From NCBI RefSeq assembly GCF_020447265.1, contig NZ_JAJADR010000001.1:310001-374000 (forward strand): a stretch of DNA of 64,000 nt, written 5' to 3'. Positions 42,447-49,947 of the stretch are shown here, one piece after another. How positions within the stretch are numbered: the stretch's first letter is position 1; every line of letters begins with the position of its first letter. The position numbers and the translations under genes are program-made. Below the pieces are notes generated by a model. The model did no database searches. It was not told the DNA's origin and worked only from the letters and a program-made list of their open reading frames with translations. This DNA is from Hymenobacter lucidus (GTDB lineage: Bacteria; Bacteroidota; Bacteroidia; Cytophagales; Hymenobacteraceae).

Positions 42447-42629
42447 ATGGCACTCAAACCGCAACCCCTGCAGCCGGGCGACTATTATCTGACTCCGGAA
42501 GGTTTTATGGTCTTTACTGAGCAGTATCATTTGCGCCGCGGATTCTGCTGCAAAAGTGGCTGCCGGCACTGTCCGTGGGGTTTTGCCAACGGCAAACCTG
42601 CCCCGCCCAAGCCTCCGACTATTGGCTAA
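42447..42629 (+). CDS. DUF5522 small cysteine-rich protein
   Basis: 60 aa from ATG 42447 (MALKPQPLQPGDYYLT). Pattern DYYLTPEGFMVFTEQYHLRRGFCC..GCRHCPWGF matches the Bacteroidota DUF5522 family; four Cys (CC...C..C) and nearby His suggest a zinc- or iron-binding knuckle. Role unknown. It lies about 100 bp upstream of rpmB on the same strand, but the rpmB promoter lies between them. The gap before it (42280-42446) is AT-rich. Confidence 0.8.
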   Translation: MALKPQPLQPGDYYLTPEGFMVFTEQYHLRRGFCCKSGCRHCPWGFANGKPAPPKPPTIG

Positions 42630-42652
42630 CCGCTTATTTTTCAGCGCGCCGG

Positions 42653-42683
42653 TTTGTTACTGTCGTACAAATACCGATATTTG
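42653..42683 (+). promoter_or_regulatory. candidate Bacteroidota promoter of rpmB
   Basis: TTTG at 42653-42656, a spacer of exactly 19 bp, and GATATTTG at 42676-42683 (one mismatch to TAnnTTTG). The rpmB start is 44 bp downstream. Confidence 0.65.
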
Positions 42684-42726
42684 CGTCCCTTTTTCCAGCA
42701 TTGAAACCACTAAGTCCCTCGATATC

Positions 42727-42966
42727 ATGGCACGAGTTTGTGATCTGACCGGCAAGCGTACCCGCGTAGGCAACAACGTTTCGCACGCCAACAACAAAAC
42801 CAAGCGCAAGTTCTACCCGAACCTGCAGAAAAAGCGCTTCTACATTCCAGAAGAAGACTCTTGGGTAACGCTGAAAGTTGCGACCAGCACCATCCGCACC
42901 ATCAACAAGAACGGCATCATGTCGGTCCTGAAGAAGGCAAAAGAGCAGGGCTTCATCGTTTACTAG
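42727..42966 (+). CDS. rpmB: 50S ribosomal protein bL28
   Basis: 79 aa, ATG 42727. Highly conserved bL28: ARVCDLTGKRTRVGNNVSHA near the N-terminus, then KRKFYPNLQKKRFY and TLKVATSTIRTINKNG. Structural protein of the large ribosomal subunit. In related genomes rpmB is usually directly followed by rpmG; here an exported M24 peptidase gene lies in between. Confidence 0.98.
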   Translation: MARVCDLTGKRTRVGNNVSHANNKTKRKFYPNLQKKRFYIPEEDSWVTLKVATSTIRTINKNGIMSVLKKAKEQGFIVY

Positions 42967-43059
42967 TTTTTTCGGAAGCCCCGGGTAGTATCTTACGGCG
43001 AAACCAGCTGAATTTTTCCGCACGCAACGTGCCGGGCCATTCAGCGTCCTTTCTGCCGT

Positions 43060-44718
43060 ATGCGCTACTCTCTTCTGTCTAAAACAACCCGGGTACTCCT
43101 TGCCGTCGTCCTGACGGCTTCCTTGGCTGGCCATTCGCCGGAAGTCCGCGCCCAGCGCCCGACTTCCTCCGACCGTCCCACCGATTTTCTGGACCCCGCC
43201 TTTCACCGGCAACGGAGAGAGCTGCTGCGCCAAGCGCTGCCGGCTCGCTCCGTTGCCGTTTTGTTTGCGGCCCCCGTCCGCAACCGCGCCAACGATGTGG
43301 ATTTTATCTACCATCAGGCTCCGGACTTTTACTACCTGACGGGCTATACCGAGCCCCACGCGGTGCTGCTGCTCTTCAAAGAGCCCCAGACCATCGGCGG
43401 GCAGAGCGGCATCACGGAGGCGCTGTTTACCCAGCCCCGCGACCCGCAGCGCGAGTCCTGGACCGGCCGCCGCCTGGGCGCTGATGGGGCCAAAGAGCAG
43501 CTTAAGCTGCAATACACGGCCGATAATAAGTCGTTTGCCGAAGCTGGCATCAAGTGGGCCGACTTTGGCCAGATTCTTTTCACGGACTTGCCGGCCGACG
43601 TACGCGACGATGCCCGCGACCCAGCCGATTTGTTCAACTTGGTAGCCGACTTCCGCCGCCAGGCCGGCGTACCTACCGACTACAACCCGCTGGTGGCTGA
43701 GCTGCGCGGCCTGATTCAGCGCTACGGGGCGGCGAATTCGGCCAACCTGCTGCCTTACGTTGAAAGCCAGAGCAAGGCCCAGCCCGCTGTGGCGGCCGAT
43801 GCCTACATCCAGGCGTACCGCCAGGCCAAAACCGACGCCGACCGCCAGAAAGCCATTGCCAACAAGCCCGCCCCAGCCCGCTACGACGCGGCCACACTGG
43901 TCGAAGTGCTAAGCGGCCTGCGGGAAATAAAAACGCCCGAGGAGTTGAAGCTGCTACGCCGCGCCGTCCAGATTTCGACCACCGGCCAGCAGGAGGTAAT
44001 GAAGGCACTGAAGCCCGATATGTCGGAAAACGAGGTGCAGGGCCTGCACGAGTACGTGTACCGCCGCTACGGGGCCGAGTTTGAAGGTTACCCCAGCATT
44101 GTGGGCGCCGGCGCCAACGGCTGTATTCTGCACTACGAAACCAACGACAAGCCCCGCCTCGGCAACGACCTGATTCTGATGGACTGCGGAGCCGAATACC
44201 ACGGCTACACCGCCGACGTGACGCGCACGGCTCCGCCCAGCGGCAAGTTTTCCCCCGCCCAGCGCCAGATCTACGAGCTGGTGCTGGCGGCTCAGGATGC
44301 GGCCTTCAAGGAGTGCAAGCCGGGCAGCGAGTTTCAGGCCCCGCACAAAGCCGCCCTGCAGGTTATTACCGATGGGCTCATCAAGCTGGGCCTGATTAAG
44401 GATGCTACCGAGGTGCGCAAATATTTCCCCCACGGCACCTCGCACTACCTGGGCCTCGACGTGCATGACCGTGGCACCTACCAGCCGCTGCAGCCGGGCG
44501 TGGTTATCACCGTGGAGCCGGGTATCTACATTCCCGCCAACAGCCCCTGCGACCCGAAGTGGTGGAACATCGGCGTACGAATCGAAGATGACATCCTGAT
44601 TACCAAGAACGGCTACGAGAATCTGTCGGCCGGCGCCCCGCGCACGGTGGCGGAGATAGAAACCCTGATGGCTAAACCCAGCGCGCTGGATAATTTTAAG
44701 CTGCCGAATCTAAAGTAA
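43060..44718 (+). CDS. exported Xaa-Pro aminopeptidase (M24 family)
   Basis: 552 aa. A signal peptide (to about RAQ, residue 32) is followed by an N-terminal creatinase-like domain (about 45-270) and the pita-bread M24 domain. Di-metal ligands are visible: Asp pair in LILMDCGAEYHGYTADVTRT, His in HGTSHYLGLDVHD, Glu in VEPGIYIPA and Glu in GVRIEDDILIT. It removes N-terminal residues preceding proline, probably in the periplasm or outside. ATG 43060, 93 bp after rpmB; no terminator between, so partial co-transcription is possible. Confidence 0.95.
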   Translation: MRYSLLSKTTRVLLAVVLTASLAGHSPEVRAQRPTSSDRPTDFLDPAFHRQRRELLRQALPARSVAVLFAAPVRNRANDVDFIYHQAPDFYYLTGYTEPHAVLLLFKEPQTIGGQSGITEALFTQPRDPQRESWTGRRLGADGAKEQLKLQYTADNKSFAEAGIKWADFGQILFTDLPADVRDDARDPADLFNLVADFRRQAGVPTDYNPLVAELRGLIQRYGAANSANLLPYVESQSKAQPAVAADAYIQAYRQAKTDADRQKAIANKPAPARYDAATLVEVLSGLREIKTPEELKLLRRAVQISTTGQQEVMKALKPDMSENEVQGLHEYVYRRYGAEFEGYPSIVGAGANGCILHYETNDKPRLGNDLILMDCGAEYHGYTADVTRTAPPSGKFSPAQRQIYELVLAAQDAAFKECKPGSEFQAPHKAALQVITDGLIKLGLIKDATEVRKYFPHGTSHYLGLDVHDRGTYQPLQPGVVITVEPGIYIPANSPCDPKWWNIGVRIEDDILITKNGYENLSAGAPRTVAEIETLMAKPSALDNFKLPNLK

Positions 44719-44740
44719 TTGTAGCCGGGACAACGCTGAA

Positions 44741-44774
44741 ATTGTTTCCAAAGCACCAGTTATTCAGAAACAAT
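44741..44774 (+). terminator. hairpin after the M24 peptidase gene
   Basis: ATTGTTTC (44741-44748) pairs with GAAACAAT (44767-44774). No T run follows, so this is a weak terminator candidate at best. Confidence 0.3.
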
Positions 44775-44795
44775 CATTCCATGCAGTTCGGATTA

Positions 44796-44814
44796 TTCCG
44801 AAATAATTTCGGAA
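44796..44814. promoter_or_regulatory. perfect palindrome upstream of the rpmG promoter
   Basis: TTCCGAAATAATTTCGGAA is a 9+1+9 perfect inverted repeat, centred about 36 bp upstream of the -33 element of rpmG. It could bind a dimeric activator or regulator of the rpmG-DUF4295-ftsY unit. TTCCGAAA also recurs once at about 44850 in the promoter spacer. Confidence 0.5.
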
Positions 44815-44839
44815 AATGTAGGCTACATCGGGCTGACCG

Positions 44840-44870
44840 TTTGGCAATTCCGAAAAGACTTGTACCTTTG
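44840..44870 (+). promoter_or_regulatory. Bacteroidota promoter of rpmG (textbook match)
   Basis: TTTG at 44840-44843, 19-bp spacer, TACCTTTG at 44863-44870: an exact match to TTTG-N19-TAnnTTTG. The start codon is 29 bp downstream. Confidence 0.9.
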
Positions 44871-44899
44871 CAGTCCTTAATCCAAAACCCCAAGTCGAG

Positions 44900-45082
44900 A
44901 TGGCTAAGAAAGGAAACCGGGTGCAGGTAATCCTGGAGTGCACCGAGCACAAGAACTCGGGTATGCCGGGCACCTCGCGCTACATTACCACCAAGAATCG
45001 TAAGAACACGCCTGAGCGTGTTGAGTTGAAGAAGTTCAACTCCGTGCTCAAGAAAATGACCGTCCACAAGGAAATCAAGTAA
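44900..45082 (+). CDS. rpmG: 50S ribosomal protein bL33
   Basis: 60 aa: [20 protein letters not shown], then [20 protein letters not shown] and the typical HKEIK end. It has one Cys and so is the zinc-free (C-) form of bL33. First gene of the rpmG-DUF4295 unit, with a textbook promoter. Confidence 0.98.
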   Translation: MAKKGNRVQVILECTEHKNSGMPGTSRYITTKNRKNTPERVELKKFNSVLKKMTVHKEIK

Positions 45083-45089
45083 TTGAGCG

Positions 45090-45251
45090 ATGGCTAAGAA
45101 AGTAGTAGCAACCCTGAAAGTAGCAGGCGGCAAAGACTGGGCAAAGGTCATCCGCGCTGTAAAGTCCCCTAAGACCGGCGCGTATACCTTCCGTGAGGAA
45201 ATGGTACCCGTCGACAAAGTGCAGGAGTACATTGCCTCCGGCACGAAGTAA
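45090..45251 (+). CDS. DUF4295 small basic protein
   Basis: 53 aa, ATG 45090 to TAA 45251: starts MAKKVVATLKVAGGKDWAKV and continues with KSPKTGAYTFREEMVPVDKV. DUF4295 is a Bacteroidota-specific family nearly always found directly after rpmG, as here (7 bp apart), and before ftsY. The basic composition and position suggest a ribosome-associated protein; this is inference. An intrinsic terminator follows. Confidence 0.93.
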   Translation: MAKKVVATLKVAGGKDWAKVIRAVKSPKTGAYTFREEMVPVDKVQEYIASGTK

Positions 45252-45285
45252 TTCGACGCCTCCGGGCGTAGTGAATGAAGTGAAG

Positions 45286-45311
45286 AAGTCCCGCCGCCGT
45301 GGGACTTTTTT
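45286..45311 (+). terminator. intrinsic terminator after DUF4295
   Basis: AAGTCCC (45286-45292) pairs with GGGACTT (45301-45307) around a GC-rich 8-nt loop, followed by TTTTTT. It separates rpmG-DUF4295 from ftsY. Confidence 0.88.
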
Positions 45312-45333
45312 GCGTATTAGGGTTTTTTAAATC

Positions 45334-45451
45334 TGGTGCTGAGTGCTCAGTCGGTAGTGCTTGGTACGGAAGCGCGCAGAAAGAGCGAACTTGCATCGGT
45401 TTCGTAGCTTTTGCGCGGCGAAGCACCAACAACTAAGCACTAAGCACCACT
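45334..45451. repeat. long inverted repeat built from short words, ending at the ftsY start
   Basis: TGGTGCTGAGTGCTCAGT... (45334-45362) matches the reverse complement of 45421-45449 at 24 of 29 positions. The right arm is made of repeated CTAAGCA words. It ends four bases before the ftsY ATG (45454), as the repeat at 15345-15446 does before its gene. Confidence 0.75.
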
Positions 45452-45453
45452 AA

Positions 45454-46434
45454 ATGGGACTTTTCGATTTCTTTAAGAAAGACAAGGAGAGCAAAGAGCA
45501 GCAGGAGTCGCTGGATAAAGGGCTGGAAAAGTCGAAAACCAGCTTTTTCGACCAGCTCAGCAAGGCCGTAGTTGGCAAGGCCACGGTAGACGAAGCCGTG
45601 CTCGACGATCTGGAAAGCGTGCTGGTCCATGCCGACGTAGGCATCGAAACTACGGTGAAGGTCATTGACCGCATCGAGAAGCGCGTGGCCCGCGACAAAT
45701 ATGTGAGTACCAGCGAGCTGGACCGCATCCTGCGGGAGGAAATTGCCGGCCTGCTCGACGGCAACAGCGGCGCCACCGGCTCCCGCGCCATTCTGGACCG
45801 TGCCGACAGCCCCGGCCATCCGTTCGTTATCATGGTAGTGGGCGTAAATGGCGTGGGTAAAACCACGACCATCGGCAAGCTGGCTCACCGCTTCCACTCA
45901 GCTGGCAAGAAAGTCGTGCTCGGCGCCGCTGACACTTTCCGGGCCGCCGCCGTCGATCAACTCATCATTTGGGGGCAGCGCGTGGGCGTGCCGGTTATTT
46001 CGCATGGCATGAACACCGACCCGGCTTCCGTAGCTTATGATGCGGTGCAGAAAGGCGTGGAAATGGGGGCTGACGTGGTCATTATCGATACGGCCGGCCG
46101 CCTGCACAACAAGGTGAACCTGATGAACGAGCTCAGCAAGATTAAGCGCGTGATGCAGAAGGTGCTGCCAGATGCGCCGCATGAGGTACTGCTGGTGCTC
46201 GATGGCAGCACAGGCCAGAATGCCTTTTTGCAGGCCAAGGAATTCACCAAAGCCACCGAAGTAACGGCCCTGGCTATTACCAAGCTCGACGGCACGGCCA
46301 AGGGCGGCGTGGTAATTGGCATCTCCGACCAGTTCAACATTCCGGTGCGCTACATCGGCGTAGGCGAGAAAATGACGGATCTGCAGCTGTTTGATCGGCA
46401 TACTTACGTTAACTCGCTGTTTTCGAAGAAGTAA
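45454..46434 (+). CDS. ftsY: signal recognition particle receptor FtsY
   Basis: 326 aa SRP GTPase. A short charged N-terminal region (MGLFDFFKKDKESKEQQ) replaces the long acidic A domain of E. coli. NG domain: P-loop GVNGVGKTTT, DTFRAAAVDQL (G2/insertion box), DTAGRLHNK (G3), TKLDGTAKGG (G4) and GVGEKMTDLQLF near the end. Docks ribosome-nascent chains at the membrane with Ffh. Its start codon directly follows a long inverted repeat; a strong terminator follows the gene. Confidence 0.98.
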   Translation: MGLFDFFKKDKESKEQQESLDKGLEKSKTSFFDQLSKAVVGKATVDEAVLDDLESVLVHADVGIETTVKVIDRIEKRVARDKYVSTSELDRILREEIAGLLDGNSGATGSRAILDRADSPGHPFVIMVVGVNGVGKTTTIGKLAHRFHSAGKKVVLGAADTFRAAAVDQLIIWGQRVGVPVISHGMNTDPASVAYDAVQKGVEMGADVVIIDTAGRLHNKVNLMNELSKIKRVMQKVLPDAPHEVLLVLDGSTGQNAFLQAKEFTKATEVTALAITKLDGTAKGGVVIGISDQFNIPVRYIGVGEKMTDLQLFDRHTYVNSLFSKK

Positions 46435-46453
46435 GCTAACTAACTGCCGAAAG

Positions 46454-46486
46454 AAAAGCGCCACCGCCTCCCGCGGTGGCGCTTTT
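46454..46486 (+). terminator. intrinsic terminator after ftsY
   Basis: AAAAGCGCCACCGC (46454-46467) pairs perfectly with GCGGTGGCGCTTTT (46473-46486) around a 5-nt loop. Confidence 0.92.
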
Positions 46487-46525
46487 GCGTTATTTTGCTC
46501 CGACTCACTATTTCATTTCCGCACG

Positions 46526-46842
46526 ATGGGCTTTCGGGACGTATTCGACAAACTGCGGGGCGCGACTCCGCCACCACCTTCCACCGGCATCCGCGAGGTG
46601 CTGTTCGGCGACCTGCCCGCGGCACAGTGGCCCGCCACCGATTCAGACCTGCGCGAGGTAGAGCCCCGGGTAAGGGACTGGCGCGCATCAATATGCTCAC
46701 GCCCAGCGGACTGCACTTCGGGCAGGCTCCCTTCGACGCGCTGTGGCAGGATGCGCTGGGCGGGCCCGTGATGGCCGCCGCCTTGCATCTGATGCAGGCC
46801 CTCACGGCCAAGCACCAGCCACTGACCGGCGCGCAGCCCTAA
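46526..46842 (+). pseudogene. frameshifted small gene of unknown function
   Basis: ATG 46526 opens MGFRDVFDKLRG...LREVEPR. The frame then loses coding character near 46668, while the next frame continues with KGLARINMLTPSGLHFGQ..FDALWQDALGGPVMAAALHLMQAL to a stop at 46842. A single missing base in the run CCCCGGGTAAGGG (about 46660-46672) would join the two halves into one protein of about 105 aa. Either a real frameshift or a sequencing/assembly error in a homopolymer-rich spot. I do not recognise the family. It lies after the ftsY terminator and before an acyltransferase gene. Confidence 0.6.
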
Positions 46843-46944
46843 AAGCCGGGTGCTAGGGCCAACGTCCTGCATTGCTTACAGTAGGTGGCGCGGTAGCCAG
46901 CCTCACCAGACAACGGATTGGCTGCTGCCAGCATCTGCCAGAGT

Positions 46945-48096
46945 ATGCAGACCGTTTCCACTCTCGACCTTCCGGCCGCCGAAGCTACCCCGGCCCGCCT
47001 GCACCCATTTCTGAGCCAGAAGCTGCGGTTCTGGTCGTTGGTGGCCATGGTGCTGCTGGTATACGTGCACGGCTACAATCTGCACCCGCGCTATTTGCAG
47101 CCTTGGACGCCCGTGGACGAGCCGCTGTCGGTGGGGGCGTGGGTGCAGTACTTGCTGGCTAACGGACTGCTGCGCTTCCGCATCCCGATTCTGTTTGCCA
47201 TTTCCGGCTACCTGTTTGCCTTTCATGACACGAGGGCGCCGCACAAAGTCCGGGTGAAACGGCGGGTGCTGACGTTGCTGGTGCCCTACCTGCTGTGGAG
47301 TGCCTTCGGGCTGGGCCTGACGTGGGCCATGGAGCAGTACGGGCCCACCCGGCAGCTGGTGCTGGATGCTTCGCTGAGCATTTTTGGCCCGGAAAACCCC
47401 TTCGTGAGCGGCTACAGCCCCGGGGAGCTGCTGCTACGCTGGTTACTTTTCCCGATACCGTTTCAACTATGGTTTCTGCGCGGCTTGCTGGTGTATAATC
47501 TCGCCTATCCGTGGCTGCGAAAGGCCGTCTTGCAGGCGCCGAAGGTGTATTTTCCTGTTGCCGGGTTGCTGTGGCTGCTTGATATCAGCGTGCCGCCGCT
47601 GTTGGAGGGCACCGGGCTGGTGTTCTTTGCCCTGGGCGTGTGGCTGCAAAAGCGCAATGTAAACCTGCTGACTCCGCCCCAGTGGCTGCGGCCGGGCCTG
47701 CTGGCGGTGGTATGGCTAGCGTTGCTGGCGGGCAAAACCTCCCTGGCTTTTGCCTCCGAGCATCCGCCGTTCATCCCGATGCTGCTGCTGCACAAAACGG
47801 CCGAGGCGTTGGGCATCCTCGTCATGTGGTTTGGTACTGATGCGCTGGTGCGAGTGGCCATGCGGCAGGCGTGGTTTGTGTGGCTCACGGGCTTTTCCTT
47901 CATGATCTATGCGCTGCACGTACCGCTGGTAAATTATGCCACCGAAGCCGCTCTGCACCAGTGGCCGGATCAGCAGCTGCTGGTGTACCTGCTGCTGCCC
48001 CTGGCCGTGGTGGTGCTGGCCGTGCTGCTGGGCGCGGTGCTGCGCCGGCTGCTGCCTGCCCTGTACAGCGTGCTGACGGGCGGGCGGGGCTTGTGA
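46945..48096 (+). CDS. acyltransferase 3-like membrane protein (second, divergent member)
   Basis: 383 aa from ATG 46945 (MQTVSTLDLP). About ten membrane helices; opens with LRFWSLVAMVLLVYVHGYNL, where an Arg and a helix-1 His fit the acyltransferase-3 pattern, followed by RFRIPILFAISGYLF (the 'R.P.LF..SG..F' motif) and KRRVLTLLVPYLLWS. Probably acylates a surface glycan or membrane lipid. Only distantly related to the family member at 41131-42279. Confidence 0.87.
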   Translation: MQTVSTLDLPAAEATPARLHPFLSQKLRFWSLVAMVLLVYVHGYNLHPRYLQPWTPVDEPLSVGAWVQYLLANGLLRFRIPILFAISGYLFAFHDTRAPHKVRVKRRVLTLLVPYLLWSAFGLGLTWAMEQYGPTRQLVLDASLSIFGPENPFVSGYSPGELLLRWLLFPIPFQLWFLRGLLVYNLAYPWLRKAVLQAPKVYFPVAGLLWLLDISVPPLLEGTGLVFFALGVWLQKRNVNLLTPPQWLRPGLLAVVWLALLAGKTSLAFASEHPPFIPMLLLHKTAEALGILVMWFGTDALVRVAMRQAWFVWLTGFSFMIYALHVPLVNYATEAALHQWPDQQLLVYLLLPLAVVVLAVLLGAVLRRLLPALYSVLTGGRGL

Positions 48097-48151
48097 GGCA
48101 CGCCGCTGAGTAAAGGAACGTTCGGAGTAGGAAAAGGCGTTGGCTCCTGCG

Positions 48152-48159
48152 TACCTTTG
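48152..48159 (+). promoter_or_regulatory. -7 element before rimO
   Basis: TACCTTTG at 48152-48159 is an exact -7 consensus match, 82 bp before the rimO start. No good TTTG lies 19 bp upstream, so only half the promoter is convincing. Confidence 0.4.
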
Positions 48160-48241
48160 CGGTCCAAAATTCGTCGTGGGCAGAAACCGGCAACTTTCTC
48201 ACTTCTAAGAAATTGCCTGACTACCCGCTTATTCCATTCGC

Positions 48242-49558
48242 ATGAAAGTAAGAAGCCAGCTGGCCAATAAAGTCAACGTCATTACCCTCGGGTGCTCCAA
48301 AAACATCGTCGATTCGGAGGTGCTGATGGGGCAGCTGCAGGCCAATAATTTCCAGGTAACCCACGAGGCCGAGCAGAACGACGCCAACATCGTGATTATC
48401 AACACCTGCGGCTTTATCGACAATGCCAAGCAGGAAAGCATCGACACGATTCTGCGCTATGCCGACGAAAAGGAAGCCGGCCGCCTCGATAAGCTCTACG
48501 TGACGGGCTGCCTCTCGCAGCGCTACAAAGACGAGCTGGAAGTGGAAATTCCGCAGGTGGATGCCTATTTCGGCACTCTGGAGCTGCCCCAGCTGATGAA
48601 AACCCTGGAGGCCAACTACATGCACGAGCTGGTGGGCGAGCGGCTCATTACCACTCCCCGCCACTACGCCTACTTCAAGATTGCCGAAGGCTGCAACCGG
48701 CCCTGCTCGTTCTGCGCCATTCCGTTGATGCGCGGCAAGCACGTCGACCGGCCCATTGAGGACTTGGTGAAGGAAGCCAAACGCTTGGCCAGCATGGGCA
48801 CCAAGGAGCTGATTCTCATTGCCCAGGACTTGACCTACTACGGCCTGGAAGCCTACGGCGAGCGGAAGCTGGCCGACCTGCTGCGCAACCTCTCCGACGT
48901 GAACGGCATTGACTGGATCCGGCTGCAGTACGCTTATCCGTCGCAGTTTCCGCTGGATGCCCTGGACGTAATGGCCGAGCGCGAAAACATCTGCAAATAC
49001 CTGGATATGCCTTTGCAGCACATTTCGGACCCCATGCTCAAGTCGATGCGCCGGGGTATTTCAAAGCGCCGCACCATCGAGCTGGTGGATACCATCCGGC
49101 AGCGGGTGCCCGGCATTGCGCTGCGTACTACCCTTATTGCCGGCCATCCTGGCGAAACCCAGCAGGATTTCGAGGAGCTCTACGACTTCGTGGAAAAAAC
49201 CAAGTTTGAGCGCCTAGGCATCTTTACTTACTCGCACGAGGAAAACACCCACTCCCACACCCTGGCCGACGACGTGCCTGCCGAAGTAAAGCAAAGCCGC
49301 GCCGACCAGATTATGGAGCTGCAGCAGGGTATTTCGATGGACCTGAACGAGCAGAAAGTAGGCAACACCTACAAAGTGCTCTTCGACCGCAAGGAAAGCG
49401 GCTATTACGTGGGCCGCACCGAGTTCGACTCGCCCGAAGTCGACAACGAAGTGCTGGTGCCGGCCACGCCCGATACCTACGTGTCGCTGGGCGGCTTTGC
49501 CAACGTGAAAATCAACGACGTATCGGACTTCGACCTGTACGGCGAGCTGGTAAAATAG
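48242..49558 (+). CDS. rimO: ribosomal protein uS12 methylthiotransferase RimO
   Basis: 438 aa radical SAM enzyme adding a methylthio group to Asp88 of ribosomal protein S12. The N-terminal UPF0004 domain has three cluster Cys (ITLGCSKNIVDSE, INTCGFI, VTGCLSQRY). The radical-SAM triad is CNRPCSFCAIP (CxxxCxxC). A C-terminal TRAM domain (about 375-438) ends DFDLYGELVK. ATG 48242. Commonly near ftsY in this phylum, as here. Ends at a strong bidirectional terminator. Confidence 0.97.
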   Translation: MKVRSQLANKVNVITLGCSKNIVDSEVLMGQLQANNFQVTHEAEQNDANIVIINTCGFIDNAKQESIDTILRYADEKEAGRLDKLYVTGCLSQRYKDELEVEIPQVDAYFGTLELPQLMKTLEANYMHELVGERLITTPRHYAYFKIAEGCNRPCSFCAIPLMRGKHVDRPIEDLVKEAKRLASMGTKELILIAQDLTYYGLEAYGERKLADLLRNLSDVNGIDWIRLQYAYPSQFPLDALDVMAERENICKYLDMPLQHISDPMLKSMRRGISKRRTIELVDTIRQRVPGIALRTTLIAGHPGETQQDFEELYDFVEKTKFERLGIFTYSHEENTHSHTLADDVPAEVKQSRADQIMELQQGISMDLNEQKVGNTYKVLFDRKESGYYVGRTEFDSPEVDNEVLVPATPDTYVSLGGFANVKINDVSDFDLYGELVK

Positions 49559-49579
49559 CTTGGACCAAAACTGATAACG

Positions 49580-49611
49580 AAAAAAGCCACCTGCTCAGGT
49601 GGCTTTTTTTC
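49580..49611. terminator. bidirectional intrinsic terminator overlapping a stop codon
   Basis: AAAAAGCCACCTG pairs with CAGGTGGCTTTTTTT. The stop codon of the convergent small membrane protein gene (49595-49597) lies within the hairpin. Confidence 0.92.
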
Positions 49612-49810
49612 GTTTGGACCGGCGCCGGCGGTGTCCTTTGGTCCAGTACAGCACCAGGCCGATAACGGGCTGAGTGAGTACGGTATGAAACCAGCGGCGC
49701 TTTTCCCAGCGGCCCGGGAAGTAGCCTCGTTGAATATAAAGCAGGGTATACACCCAGGGCAAGGGCACCACGATGAGCAGCCACAGGCCCAGGAGCTGAA
49801 ACAGATTCAT
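49595..49810 (-). CDS. small two-helix membrane protein
   Basis: 71 aa, ATG 49810. Two hydrophobic segments (about 3-24 and 44-58) separated by an arginine-rich loop (RGYFPGRWEKRRW), then a strongly basic tail (KGHRRRRSKRKK). Resembles PLD-nuclease N-terminal-like small membrane proteins only loosely. Function unknown. Its stop codon falls in the bidirectional terminator shared with rimO. Confidence 0.6.
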   Translation of the reverse strand: MNLFQLLGLWLLIVVPLPWVYTLLYIQRGYFPGRWEKRRWFHTVLTQPVIGLVLYWTKGHRRRRSKRKKAT

Positions 49811-49947
49811 GCGGACGCGGTTTGACTCCTATTCAGGACGAACGTAGAGCCTGTGCAACAGCAAAACCGCCCGGCGGGTGCGCCACCGACTGCCGCTTTG
49901 CTGTAATTTTTTTGCGGACCTTGCGCCGCCAATAGTCCCCTTCGTTT

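Noticed and set aside
46945..48096. Considered together with 41131-42279 as part of a polysaccharide cluster
   Set aside because: No glycosyltransferase, flippase or nucleotide-sugar gene is near either acyltransferase.
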